This document shows positions 5,376 through 14,574 of a stretch of DNA of 34,499 nt, in pieces (the stretch's first letter is position 1; the number at the start of each line of letters is the position of its first letter). The stretch lies in IMG/VR virus record IMGVR_UViG_3300042695_000441, positions 1 to 34,499 of that record; one strand, given 5' to 3'. The translations under genes were made by a program, and so were the position numbers. This DNA comes from a virus. The notes under the pieces were generated by a model. It had not been told where the DNA came from. It saw only the letters and a list, made by a program, of their open reading frames with translations, and made no database searches.

Positions 5376-6718
5376 GCGAACCAGTCCTAGAAGTAGAGCT
5401 TGATTACAAGCCGAGGGAAGTATTCGAGGATTTCCACGATAGACAACAGCGTTGGAGTGTCATCGTAGCCCATAGACGCTGTGGTAAGACGGTACTCTGC
5501 ATCAATGACCTGATATATAGAGCATTGACCGAAAACAAAGAAGACGGGCGATATGCTTATGTAGCCCCGTATTATGGTCAATCCAAGACTATCGCCTGGG
5601 ATTACCTAGTTCACTTCTCTCAGCCGGTATTAGCCAAAGCCAATCAATCTGAGCTCTGGGTAGAGCTGCTCAACGGGGCGAGAATCAGGCTATTTGGTGC
5701 TGATAACCCCGATGCCTTGCGTGGTCTATACCTAGATGGTGTGGTCTTAGATGAGTACGCAGATATGAAGCCCTCTATTTTCGGAGCTGTTCTCCGGCCT
5801 TTACTATCTGACCGCCAGGGATGGGCTACCTTCATCGGAACTCCGAAGGGTCATAATGCCTTCTGGGATATATACCAAAGCGCAGTAAAGAGTGACGATT
5901 GGTATGTCAAAGTTCTCCGAGCTAGTCAGACGGGATTGCTCCCACAGGATGAGCTTGACGATGCAGCCAAGACAATGTCACAAGACCAGTATCTCCAAGA
6001 GTTCGAGTGCGACTTCGAATCGGCTATTCTGGGAGCTTATTACGGTAAAGAGATGCGCCAGCTTACGGATGACGGCAGGATAAGGGATGTAGAGTATGAC
6101 CCAATGTTCAAAGTGAACACGGCTTGGGATTTGGGGTATTCGGACGATACGGCTATTTGGTGGTATCAGGTAGTTCACGGAGAGATTCGCTTACTTGACT
6201 ATCATTCCTCAAACGGTCAAGGCGTGGCCTTTTATGCCGGAATCATCCAAAGCAGGGAGGCAGAGCGAGGATATCAGTACGGCTATCACTATCTACCGCA
6301 TGACGCTAGAGCCAAGACTTTATCTAGTAATCGGTCAGTTATCGAGCAATTAAGCGATAAGATACCCCTAAAGACTATCAAGATAACCCCGAACCTAAAG
6401 CTCCAGGATGGTATACAAGCGAGCCGATTGGCATTAACTCGGGCATGGTTTGACCGTAAATGTACGGATGGCATTGAGTGTCTTAGACAGTATCAGCGAG
6501 AATATGACGAGGACAAAAAGGTCTTTAGAGATAAACCTCGCCATGATTGGACATCTCACGGGGCGGATGCTTTTAGATATTTGTCAATCGTATGGAAAGA
6601 AGAAGCTCGCATCATTACCAAAGACGAGCCAATCCGAGGCGTTTTCGTTGGTCAGACCGATGTGACCATAAACGACTTATGGAAAGAAACTAAGACAAAA
6701 GTGAACCAAAGATATTAA
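5372..6718 (+). CDS. terL: Terminase large subunit, 448 aa
   Basis: ATPase domain: Walker A AHRRCGKT (33-40), Walker B VVLDEYAD (124-131) with catalytic E128, and coupling motif FIGTPKG (154-160). Nuclease domain: D253 in TAWDLGYSDDTAIWW, D311 in LPHDAR, and D399 in HGADAFRYL, the RNase H-like metal triad. Length is normal for a large terminase. It pumps DNA through the portal and cuts the concatemer. ATGA coupling to terS upstream. The circular contig suits headful cutting, which is inference. Confidence 0.96.
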   Translation: MSEPVLEVELDYKPREVFEDFHDRQQRWSVIVAHRRCGKTVLCINDLIYRALTENKEDGRYAYVAPYYGQSKTIAWDYLVHFSQPVLAKANQSELWVELLNGARIRLFGADNPDALRGLYLDGVVLDEYADMKPSIFGAVLRPLLSDRQGWATFIGTPKGHNAFWDIYQSAVKSDDWYVKVLRASQTGLLPQDELDDAAKTMSQDQYLQEFECDFESAILGAYYGKEMRQLTDDGRIRDVEYDPMFKVNTAWDLGYSDDTAIWWYQVVHGEIRLLDYHSSNGQGVAFYAGIIQSREAERGYQYGYHYLPHDARAKTLSSNRSVIEQLSDKIPLKTIKITPNLKLQDGIQASRLALTRAWFDRKCTDGIECLRQYQREYDEDKKVFRDKPRHDWTSHGADAFRYLSIVWKEEARIITKDEPIRGVFVGQTDVTINDLWKETKTKVNQRY

Positions 6719-6773
6719 CTTTAGGTAAAATAAGACAACATTTCGCCAAATTCTCCAACATTAGGGCAACATT

Positions 6774-9062
6774 ATGGCAAACGACACAGCAACGGTAGAC
6801 CACACCTACGAAGATTGGTACAAGACAATTATGTCCTACGAGCGTCAGTACAAACGCTGGGAAGCTAGGGCAGACCGAATCGTTAAGAAGTACAAAGACG
6901 ATAGTCGTTATGACCGTAATCCAAATGCTCGTTTTAATATTCTTTGGAGCAATGTCCAAACAATTCAGCCAGCCATCTTTGCTAGACTGCCTCGCCCTGA
7001 TGTAAGCCGCAGATTTAGAGACAATGACCCAATAGGCCGAGTCGCTTCTATGATGCTAGAACGAGCCTTAGAATTTGAGATTGAGCATTATGGCGATTAC
7101 AAATCCGCTATGAATAACTCAGTACTAGACCGTCTTTTAGGTGGTCGAGGTGTTGCATGGGTACGGTACGAGCCCCATTTTGCAGTCGATGAACCAGGCG
7201 AACCCGATGATGGATTCCAAGTAACCGAAGATTCAGACGAATCAGAGACACCCGAAGGAGAAGCAAATGAAAACCCTGAAAGAATTGAGTACGAGTGCGC
7301 TCCAGTCGATTATGTCCATTGGAAAGAATTTGGACATACGCCAGGTGCTAGGACATGGGAAGAAGTTACTTGCGTATGGCGCAAAGTCTATATGTCACGC
7401 CCTGCATTGGTCGAAAGATTTGGTGAAGAACTTGGTTACAAGATTCCGCTAGACACTAAACCTGCAGACGATAAAAACTCCTATAAACCTGTAGACGGTG
7501 TTTATGAAGCCGTAATTTATGAAATTTGGGATAAGGAAACCGGCAAAGTCTTATGGATTTCCAAGTCTTTGGGCAAGATTATTGACGAGCGAGATGACCC
7601 TCTGCAATTAGAGAACTTCTTTCCTTGTCCTAAACCCTTGTATTCCACTCTCACAACCGATTCACTAGAGCCAATCCCCGACTTTGTAATCTACCAAGAC
7701 CAGGCAAGGGAACTTGACACTTTATGTGACCGAATTGATGGGTTGATTAACGCCTTGAAAGTGCGTGGCGTATACGATGCCTCGTCTAGCGAACTACAAA
7801 GACTGTTTTCTGAGGGCGAAAACAATACCTTAATTCCTGTAGATAACTGGATGGCTTTTGCTGAGAAGCAAGGCATGAAAGGGGCGATTGATTTAGTAGA
7901 CATTACCCCATTCGCTCAGGCTTTAAACCAATGCTATATGGCAATGGAGCAGGTTAAGGGTCAAATCTACGAATTGATGGGTATTGCCGACATTCAACGG
8001 GGACAGACTGACCCCAATGAGACGCTTGGCGCACAGATTATCAAGTCCAACAACGCATCGGGTCGATTAAAGACCATGCAACACGCTGTAGTCGATTTTG
8101 CAACAACCATTTTGTCGATTAAAGCGCAGATTATCTGCAATCACTTTACCGATGAGACATTGGTGCAGATTTCGGGCGCAATGCAGCTATCTGACCAAGA
8201 TAAACAACTGATTCCGCAAGCGATTGCCCTGTTAAGAGACCAAGCAAGCAAAAATTTCCGCATTGAAGTCACTTCTGACTCGATGATTTATCAGGATGAA
8301 CAGCAAGAAAAAGCTGACAGAATGGCGTTTTTGCAGGCTGTAGGCGGTTTTATGGCGCAAGCTGTACCAATGGTACAAAATACCCCTGAACTCGCTCCTA
8401 TGGCCTTAGAAATGCTGAAATTTGGCGTAACTGCGTTTAAAGCCGGTAAGCAATTAGAGGGAATTATTGACGAAACAGCAGATAAACTGCGAATCATGGC
8501 ACAACAACAAGCCGGACAGCCTAAGCCGCCTTCTCCTGAAGTCCAAAAGATTCAAATGCAGATGCAGATTGAACAAGCCAAGATGCAAGCCCGTCAAGGT
8601 GAAATGCAAGCCCAAGCACAGCTTGAGCAGGCTAAACTCCAAGGTCAAATGCAGCTTGAAAAAGCCAAGCAGGAATACCAAGCCCAAGAGAATCAACTCA
8701 AATTCCAGCTTGAGGAACAGCGCAATATGATGGATAGAGAGATGGAAATGAAAGTAGCTCAGATGAAGATGATGACTGAGCGAAACACTCAAGTCTTACT
8801 AGCCCACATAAACAACGGAGCGAAGATTGAAGTAGCCCGTATTGGTGCTGATGAATCTGACGGAACAATGGCTTATATGACCGAGCAAGACATGGCAAAG
8901 TCGATGGAGTCTCCAATGCAACCGATTGCTGACGCTATTGGACAAGGAAATATGCAAATGGCACAAGCGATTTCCGCTTTAGTAGAGACAATCAATGCAC
9001 AACACAATAGACCTAAGACTGTCGTGCGTGGGGCTGACGGCAAAATTATCGGAGTCCAATAA
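6774..9062 (+). CDS. Portal protein, P22-like, with Gln-rich C-terminal helix, 762 aa
   Basis: A large portal of the podovirus type: N-terminal helical start (YEDWYKTIMSYERQYKRWEA), a wing/stem core with GIADIQRGQTDPNETLGAQI, typical of these portals, and a C-terminal region from about residue 590 to 700 made of Gln/Met/Lys heptads (EVQKIQMQMQIEQAKMQARQ and on). In P22 such a C-terminal coil forms a barrel inside the capsid; the length (762) is close to P22 gp1 (725). A short acidic insert lies near 145-165. The ATG follows AGGG; a 55-bp leader separates it from terL. Confidence 0.9.
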   Translation: MANDTATVDHTYEDWYKTIMSYERQYKRWEARADRIVKKYKDDSRYDRNPNARFNILWSNVQTIQPAIFARLPRPDVSRRFRDNDPIGRVASMMLERALEFEIEHYGDYKSAMNNSVLDRLLGGRGVAWVRYEPHFAVDEPGEPDDGFQVTEDSDESETPEGEANENPERIEYECAPVDYVHWKEFGHTPGARTWEEVTCVWRKVYMSRPALVERFGEELGYKIPLDTKPADDKNSYKPVDGVYEAVIYEIWDKETGKVLWISKSLGKIIDERDDPLQLENFFPCPKPLYSTLTTDSLEPIPDFVIYQDQARELDTLCDRIDGLINALKVRGVYDASSSELQRLFSEGENNTLIPVDNWMAFAEKQGMKGAIDLVDITPFAQALNQCYMAMEQVKGQIYELMGIADIQRGQTDPNETLGAQIIKSNNASGRLKTMQHAVVDFATTILSIKAQIICNHFTDETLVQISGAMQLSDQDKQLIPQAIALLRDQASKNFRIEVTSDSMIYQDEQQEKADRMAFLQAVGGFMAQAVPMVQNTPELAPMALEMLKFGVTAFKAGKQLEGIIDETADKLRIMAQQQAGQPKPPSPEVQKIQMQMQIEQAKMQARQGEMQAQAQLEQAKLQGQMQLEKAKQEYQAQENQLKFQLEEQRNMMDREMEMKVAQMKMMTERNTQVLLAHINNGAKIEVARIGADESDGTMAYMTEQDMAKSMESPMQPIADAIGQGNMQMAQAISALVETINAQHNRPKTVVRGADGKIIGVQ

Positions 9063-10693
9063 TGGCTATTACCGTAACCCATACTAAGGTTTCCACGATA
9101 CCTGACGGTGATGACTCATCCCTAATCCGCCCTAGCGATTGGAATGAAACCCACACTTTGACAGGTTTGGGGACAATGGCAGAGCAAAACGCCAATGCCG
9201 TAGCCATTACAGGTGGCACGATTAGCGGTGTAACCATTCCAGCTTCTAACATTACGGGTACGCTTGGCGTTCCTAATGGCGGTACAGGTGCTACGACTCT
9301 GACAGGCTATGTCAAGGGTACTGGCACTACGGCTATGACCGCTTCTGCTACTATTCCAAATACGGATATAACTGGATTAGGCACGGCTTCTACCAAGGAT
9401 GCTGGCGCAGCACTAGGCGTAGCTACCTTAGATGCAGGCGGTAAAGTGCCTGTTTCTGAACTTCCAGCCGCAGTATTGGGCGCACTAAGCTACCAAGGAA
9501 CATGGGATGCAAGCACTAATACCCCTACCCTTACTTCTTCTGTTGGTACTAAGGGTTATTACTATGTGGTTAGCGTTGCTGGTAATACTAACCTTAACGG
9601 CATTACTGATTGGCTTGTGGGCGATTGGGCAGTATTTAATGGTTCTATTTGGCAAAAAGTAGATAACACCGAAACTGTAACCAGCGTAAACGGACAGACG
9701 GGCGCAGTCGTATTAACCACTACAAACATTGCCGAAGGTACAAACCTTTATTACACGGATGTACGGGCTAGGGCAGCAATCAGCGCAGGTACAGGCATAA
9801 GCTATGACAATACGACAGGCGTAGTAACAAACGCTGCACCTGACCAAACTGTTGTTTTAAGTGCTGGAACAGGAATATCGACTAGCGGTACTTACCCTAG
9901 TTTTACAATAACTAATACTGCTCCAGACCAAACAGTATCTATTACAGGCGCAGGCACTAGCGTAGTAACTGGTACTTATCCTAATTTCACCGTTACTAGC
10001 AATGATGCTTTTGTAGGCACAGTCACTAGCGTAGCCGCAACAGCAGGTACAGGAATTAGCATAACGGGCAGCCCAATTACGACAAGTGGCACATTAAACA
10101 TTACCAATACCGCACCTGACCAGACCGTAGTTTTAACAGCCGGAACGGGCATAAGCACCAGCGGCACTTATCCTAACTTTACTATTACCAACACTAGCCC
10201 ATCTTTGGGCGGTGATGTAGTAGGGCCTGCATCTAGCACCGACAACGCAATAGCTCGTTTTGACACCACAACAGGTAAATTACTGCAAAACAGCGTAGTA
10301 ACAGTAGACGATACAGGCGCAGTATCAGGCGTTACAACACTAGCGGCTTCTACTAGCGTAACTACCCCAATAATTCAGGCTACCAATTCTGCTGGTTTAG
10401 CCCTTAGAAATTCTGCTGGAACAACCCAAATTAGTATGGGTGGCGGTGGTGGCGATAATGTAACCATTGCTGTAGCTACAAATATTAACGGTGCAAACGC
10501 ACAAATTGACATTAGTCCTACGGGTACTGGTCACGTACACATTAAGCCTACAGGCACAGGGTCACTTGAAATTGCACCTACTAATGTAGGAACAATAAAC
10601 AATATGACGATTGGCGCAACAACCGCTAGAGCCATTACTGGAACTACTATTACTGCTACTACTTATGTAGGCGTATCAGGTGGTACTTTCTAA
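9062..10693 (+). CDS. Repeat-rich fibre-like structural protein, 543 aa
   Basis: Low-complexity Gly/Thr/Ser protein with features of phage fibres: PNGGTGATTLTGYVKGTGT near 71-90, AEGTNLYYTDVRARAA near 224-239, and three copies of a unit beginning APDQTV (residues about 259, 286 and 350), each with GTYP-FTITN. The end, TTYVGVSGGTF, resembles the end of the small tail-adaptor ORF at 23851. It starts one base inside the portal stop (TAATG) with GGAG upstream. Its place between portal and scaffold genes is unusual for a tail fibre; it may be a head fibre or a second receptor-binding protein. Confidence 0.75.
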   Translation: MAITVTHTKVSTIPDGDDSSLIRPSDWNETHTLTGLGTMAEQNANAVAITGGTISGVTIPASNITGTLGVPNGGTGATTLTGYVKGTGTTAMTASATIPNTDITGLGTASTKDAGAALGVATLDAGGKVPVSELPAAVLGALSYQGTWDASTNTPTLTSSVGTKGYYYVVSVAGNTNLNGITDWLVGDWAVFNGSIWQKVDNTETVTSVNGQTGAVVLTTTNIAEGTNLYYTDVRARAAISAGTGISYDNTTGVVTNAAPDQTVVLSAGTGISTSGTYPSFTITNTAPDQTVSITGAGTSVVTGTYPNFTVTSNDAFVGTVTSVAATAGTGISITGSPITTSGTLNITNTAPDQTVVLTAGTGISTSGTYPNFTITNTSPSLGGDVVGPASSTDNAIARFDTTTGKLLQNSVVTVDDTGAVSGVTTLAASTSVTTPIIQATNSAGLALRNSAGTTQISMGGGGGDNVTIAVATNINGANAQIDISPTGTGHVHIKPTGTGSLEIAPTNVGTINNMTIGATTARAITGTTITATTYVGVSGGTF

Positions 10694-11158
10694 ATGTTTC
10701 AAACTGCTTTCCAGCCTAATGCGTTTCAAAATGACGCATTTCAAATTGTTATTACCCCTATTGAACCAACTAAAAAGGGTGGGGATGATGCCTGGACAGC
10801 CGAAGAAAGAAAACGCTATAAAGCACTACAAAAGAAATTAAAACTTGCTGAAGAAAAACGCATGGCTGCTCAAAAGGCAGACCAAGAAGCTCGTAAAGAT
10901 TTTATCCGTGAACAAGTATCACCAACACCAAAAGCGGATGTTGTAGAATTACCACAGAAAATTGTTGAAGCAAAGCAAAAAGAAATAGTAAATTACGATG
11001 CTCTGATTGCCAATTTACAGCGACAGTCTCAAGATTTATTAAATGCAATATTAATTCGCCAGGCTAAAGAGCGTTTAGAGCAAGAAATTGCAATACTAGA
11101 AGCTAAAAGGCTTGCTGAAGAAGATGATGAGGATGGAATTTTAGCGTTGTTTTTATAA
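10694..11158 (+). CDS. Coiled-coil structural-region protein, 154 aa
   Basis: Begins with a repeated aromatic motif, MFQTAFQPNAFQNDAFQ, that I have seen at the start of small phage proteins following fibre genes, then a long Lys/Glu/Gln-rich helix (AEERKRYKALQKKLKLAEEK) and a second helix near 95-140. No enzymatic motif. It starts directly after the preceding stop (TAA-ATG). Probably a virion or assembly protein, function unknown. Confidence 0.7.
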   Translation: MFQTAFQPNAFQNDAFQIVITPIEPTKKGGDDAWTAEERKRYKALQKKLKLAEEKRMAAQKADQEARKDFIREQVSPTPKADVVELPQKIVEAKQKEIVNYDALIANLQRQSQDLLNAILIRQAKERLEQEIAILEAKRLAEEDDEDGILALFL

Positions 11159-11185
11159 AGGAGAAGGCGATTACTTGCCTGAAAC

Positions 11186-12079
11186 ATGACAGCTTATAGA
11201 CAGTACAAAAAAGGTGTAGACCTACTACACATGGGCCATTTCCAAGCAGGATTTAGGCTATTTGAGTTCCGTTGGCATCCATTGGTGATGCAAGCAACGG
11301 GAGAAAACTGGAAAAAATGGATAAAAGCACCTAAATGGGATGGCGAGAGGCTTATTGGTAAGCATATTACTGTCCAAATGGAGCAGGGATATGGCGATAT
11401 TATCCAATTTGCTCGATTTTTACCCATGCTTAAGGCTTGGGGAGCTAAAACACTCTCCGTTATGTGCCATGAATCCATGATGCAGCTACTTGGAACAATG
11501 GATTGCATAGATTACATCTCTTGTTCTAAGACTGATGGCCCACCATTAGAGGCAGATTACTGGATTGGGTCTATGTCTCTACCCCATTTTGCCACTTATG
11601 CACCCCCTTTTGTAAAACAGTCCTTTCCTATAACAACCCAGAAGATTGTTGGCTCTGAAGGCTATTTTGAGGCTAGACCATCTAATATTGAGCGCAAAGT
11701 AGGGGTAAATTGGTCTGCATCTAATGGGCCACTTCATTACACCAAGTCAATTCCTTTAGAAATTATGCGAGAGCTGGTTGGAGACGATGTTTATTCACTC
11801 CATGTAGAGTTAGACGATGTGTTTGACCCATTACCCAATGATGGCTGGAAACGCAATTTCTATAAGACTGCCTGCCACATGAAGGCAATGAAAGCAGTAG
11901 TAGCACCTGATACTGCCACCGCACACTTAGCCGGTGCATTGGGTGTAAAGTGCTTTTTATTGCTTCCAGACCATGATTACATCTGTTGGCGTTGGAAAAA
12001 CGCAACATGGTATGACTCAATCGTACCTTTAAAGAAAGAAGAATGGCATTTATTACCCTCATTATTGGAGAAAGTATGA
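11186..12079 (+). CDS. Glycosyltransferase-like protein with N-terminal TPR remnant, 297 aa
   Basis: The first 30 residues (KKGVDLLHMGHFQAGFRLFE) match the last TPR repeat seen before glycosyltransferase domains in bacterial TPR proteins. The rest matches the GT9/GT41-like fold: GKHITVQMEQGYGDIIQFAR (nucleotide-sugar loop region) and the C-terminal VVAPDTATAHLAGALGVKCF then LLLPDHDYICWRWKN, the usual donor-binding signature. An in-frame TGA lies at 11180-11182, so the ATG at 11186 is the earliest start; the AAGGAG at 11158 is too far (22 bases) for direct use. A sugar may be added to a capsid or fibre protein, or to host LPS. Confidence 0.75.
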   Translation: MTAYRQYKKGVDLLHMGHFQAGFRLFEFRWHPLVMQATGENWKKWIKAPKWDGERLIGKHITVQMEQGYGDIIQFARFLPMLKAWGAKTLSVMCHESMMQLLGTMDCIDYISCSKTDGPPLEADYWIGSMSLPHFATYAPPFVKQSFPITTQKIVGSEGYFEARPSNIERKVGVNWSASNGPLHYTKSIPLEIMRELVGDDVYSLHVELDDVFDPLPNDGWKRNFYKTACHMKAMKAVVAPDTATAHLAGALGVKCFLLLPDHDYICWRWKNATWYDSIVPLKKEEWHLLPSLLEKV

Positions 12080-12450
12080 TTTGCCCTAAATGCGGTTATA
12101 CCGAAGGAAACCACATAGAAACCAAAACAGATAAAGAGTATTACTTAGAGTTTTGGGGGTATACCCTTGGTAGTCCTGAAGCAGAACAAGCCTGGAAAGA
12201 AAAGCAGGAAATGACCCGTAGAGAAGCCCCTATGGTTATGTCCGATATTCAACCCTACATTTCGCAAGTAGACGGTTCAGTCATTGAAAGCCGGTCTAAG
12301 CACAAAGCACACCTAAAACAACACAAAATGATTGAGTTAGGCAACGATGTACCAACGCAGCACAAACCCCCTGAGTTAAGCAGAAAGTCGATGGAAGCTA
12401 GAAAGCGTCAAATAGCCGAATTAACTTATGCAAAACTCAATTACCGATAA
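12076..12450 (+). CDS. Zinc-ribbon-like conserved phage protein, 124 aa
   Basis: Starts at ATG 12076 (MICPKCGYTEGNH), with GGAG upstream and ATGA overlap with the glycosyltransferase stop; the longer in-frame ORF from 12043 is inside that gene. CPKCG is a zinc-knuckle, but no second Cys pair follows. The block DIQPYISQVDGSVIESRSKH followed by KAHLKQHKMIELGND is a conserved signature of small phage proteins lying before scaffold/capsid genes. Function unknown, possibly assembly. Confidence 0.75.
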   Translation: MICPKCGYTEGNHIETKTDKEYYLEFWGYTLGSPEAEQAWKEKQEMTRREAPMVMSDIQPYISQVDGSVIESRSKHKAHLKQHKMIELGNDVPTQHKPPELSRKSMEARKRQIAELTYAKLNYR

Positions 12451-12470
12451 TCCGATACCTTGGAGATACC

Positions 12471-13490
12471 ATGTCAGAAGAACAATTAGACCGTAGAGAT
12501 GTATTAATGCAAGCAATGGAAGCTGCTGAAGAAGGCACTTTAGAGCCAGTAGAGGAAGCCCCTGCTGAACTTGAACCTGTAGACGATATTGCAGAAGAAG
12601 CCGAAAAAGTAGAAGAAATTGAAGCTGCACAAGAGGAAGAAGTTGAGGAAGCACCTCAAGAACCTGCTCTACAGCGCCCTTCTACATGGAAAAAAGAGTA
12701 TTTACCTATTTGGGATAAGTTGACGCAAGGCGAGCAATTAACCAAAGAAGAAGCTATTAAATTGGCTCAATACTCCAATCAACGGGAATCAGAGTATAAG
12801 AAAGGCGTAAGTACTTACAAGGCTGAAGCAGACCGAGCAAAGCCGTTTGTAGAGGCAATCGCACCTATTGAGCAAAATTTGGCAAAGCGTGGAATCAATC
12901 CTACTCAGTATGTACAGAACCTAGTTCGAGCAGAACAAATCCTTGCAAATGCACCTTATCAACAAAAAGTGCAAATATTTCAACAACTAGCAGCCGATTA
13001 TGGAATACAATTAAACAATAATGGTCAAGCAACACAGCTAGACCCTTATACGCAACAACTGATGAACCAATTAAATATGGTTAATCAAGAAGTTTCATCT
13101 ATCAAAGGTAGGTTTGCCCAAGAGGAAAACCAACGCTTAATGGGTGAAATTGAAAGAGTAAGAAGTGATGTGGAGAAGTTCCCTCACTTTGATGTGGTAA
13201 GGGAAGAAATGGCTCAACTACTTGAGCTAGGGAAAGCCCAAGACCTAGAAACGGCTTACAAGAAAGCCGTGCGTATGAATGATGATGTATGGGCATTGGA
13301 ACAGGATAGACTCCTAAAAGAAGCCAAACAATCAGCAATCAAAGCACAGCAAGTACAGAAAGCTAAGGCTGCTGCTGTTAGTCCAAAATCCGTTACACCT
13401 AGCGGAAAAGTGACAGACACAGGAGATAAAAAGGATAGACGGTCAATCCTTGCCGAGCAAATGGGTGAGGCAATGAGCCGTAGGGTTTAA
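12471..13490 (+). CDS. Putative scaffold protein, 339 aa
   Basis: An acidic, helix-rich protein immediately before the major capsid gene, the standard scaffold position. Residues 17-65 are almost wholly Glu/Ala/Pro/Asp, followed by RPSTWKKEYLPIWDKLTQGE, a sequence common at the head of podovirus scaffold proteins, then long amphipathic helices and a Lys/Ala-rich basic tail (KQSAIKAQQVQKAKAAA). Basic C-terminal ends of scaffolds bind coat protein. Start at ATG 12471 with GGAG 6 bases upstream. Confidence 0.82.
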   Translation: MSEEQLDRRDVLMQAMEAAEEGTLEPVEEAPAELEPVDDIAEEAEKVEEIEAAQEEEVEEAPQEPALQRPSTWKKEYLPIWDKLTQGEQLTKEEAIKLAQYSNQRESEYKKGVSTYKAEADRAKPFVEAIAPIEQNLAKRGINPTQYVQNLVRAEQILANAPYQQKVQIFQQLAADYGIQLNNNGQATQLDPYTQQLMNQLNMVNQEVSSIKGRFAQEENQRLMGEIERVRSDVEKFPHFDVVREEMAQLLELGKAQDLETAYKKAVRMNDDVWALEQDRLLKEAKQSAIKAQQVQKAKAAAVSPKSVTPSGKVTDTGDKKDRRSILAEQMGEAMSRRV

Positions 13491-13493
13491 CTA

Positions 13494-13514
13494 GCCAATT
13501 TTGGCGCATTTTTT
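13494..13514 (+). terminator. Weak hairpin plus T-run before the capsid gene
   Basis: GCCAA/TTGGC with a very short loop followed by GCA and six T, in the 39-bp gap before the capsid gene. It could attenuate transcription or protect the capsid transcript's 5' end; the stem is only 4-5 bp. Confidence 0.35.
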
Positions 13515-13529
13515 AACTAAGGATATATC

Positions 13530-14516
13530 ATGGCATTCGCTAACTCAGCAATTACCGATATTATCGCTACCACGATTCAAAGTCGTAGCGGTGAACTCGC
13601 AGACAACTTAACAGAAAACAATGCAATTCTTACCCGTTTGAACCAGAAGGGCAATGTTCGCCCATTCTCAGGTGGTAATGTGATTTTGGAAGAAATCATG
13701 TACAACGACCCAAACACCGACAACGCAAACAGCTATTCGGGCTACGAAGTATTAAATATTTCCCCCGATTCGCCTATCAGCGCTGCCCAATACAAGATTG
13801 CTCAGTACGCAGACAGCGTTACTATGAGTGGTCTCGAAATGTTGCAAAACAGCTCTAAAGAAGCAATCATCGACCTTTTAGATGGTCGTATGCAAGTTTC
13901 CGAAGCTCGTCTGTTGAACCGCATTTCGGGTGACTTGTTCCTTGACGGTACAGGTAACGGTGGTAAGAACCTTGACGGTCTAGGCGCTGCTGTTTCAGCA
14001 ACTCCTACTACCGGCACTTACGGTGGTATTAATGCCGCTAACTGGGACTTCTGGCGCAATCAGATTACTACTGGTGTAACCACAACTCCTTCAACAACCA
14101 ACATTCTTGCCAAGATGACTGAAGCTGCTATCAAGCAGATTCGTGGTACTGACAAGGCTGACCTGATTGTTGCTGGTAACACAATGTATCAACTGTATGT
14201 AAACAGCTTGCAAGCTATCCAGCGTATCGCTTCTGAGGAATCAGGCGCTTCTGGTTTTGCTTCCTTGAAGTTCTACGGTGGTGGTACATCTGCTGATGTG
14301 GTACTTGGTGGTGGTTATGGTTCACAAGAGACAGCTACTTATATGTATATGCTCAACACGAACTACATTTTCTTCCGCCCTCACAAAGAGCGTAACTTTG
14401 TACCTATCGGTGGTGAGCGTCAAGCGATTAACCAAGACGCAATCGTGAAGTTATACGGTTGGGCTGGTAACTTGACAACATCTAACCGCTTCTTGCAAGG
14501 TTTGTTGACAACCTAA
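13530..14516 (+). CDS. Major capsid protein, 328 aa
   Basis: Directly follows the scaffold gene, strong Shine-Dalgarno AAGGA. The N-terminus (MAFANSAITDIIATTIQSRS, GELADNLTENNAIL) and the later GGNVILEEIMYNDPNT and SYSGYEVLNISP are typical of HK97-fold capsids of this podovirus group, as are the central ADLIVAGNTMYQLYVNSLQA and the C-terminal FRPHKERNFVPIGGERQAIN. Codon use looks regular and highly expressed. It forms the head shell around the portal; no cleavage protease gene is visible. Confidence 0.9.
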   Translation: MAFANSAITDIIATTIQSRSGELADNLTENNAILTRLNQKGNVRPFSGGNVILEEIMYNDPNTDNANSYSGYEVLNISPDSPISAAQYKIAQYADSVTMSGLEMLQNSSKEAIIDLLDGRMQVSEARLLNRISGDLFLDGTGNGGKNLDGLGAAVSATPTTGTYGGINAANWDFWRNQITTGVTTTPSTTNILAKMTEAAIKQIRGTDKADLIVAGNTMYQLYVNSLQAIQRIASEESGASGFASLKFYGGGTSADVVLGGGYGSQETATYMYMLNTNYIFFRPHKERNFVPIGGERQAINQDAIVKLYGWAGNLTTSNRFLQGLLTT

Positions 14517-14517
14517 T

Positions 14518-14539
14518 AAGTAGGGGGAAACCCCTATTT
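14518..14539 (+). terminator. Stable hairpin after capsid gene (GNRA loop)
   Basis: TAGGGG-GAAA-CCCCTA with two further A-T pairs and a G-U pair makes a 9-bp stem with a GAAA tetraloop, immediately after the capsid stop and followed by TTTAAT. The short T-run argues for a partial terminator or an mRNA-stability hairpin raising capsid yield. Confidence 0.55.
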
Positions 14540-14574
14540 AATCTTGTCCACTCAATTAATTTAAGGAAATAATC

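Noticed and set aside
8454-8792. Leu/His-rich ORF on the minus strand in the portal gene
   Set aside because: Antisense reading of the Gln/Met/Lys-rich portal C-terminus; composition artefact.
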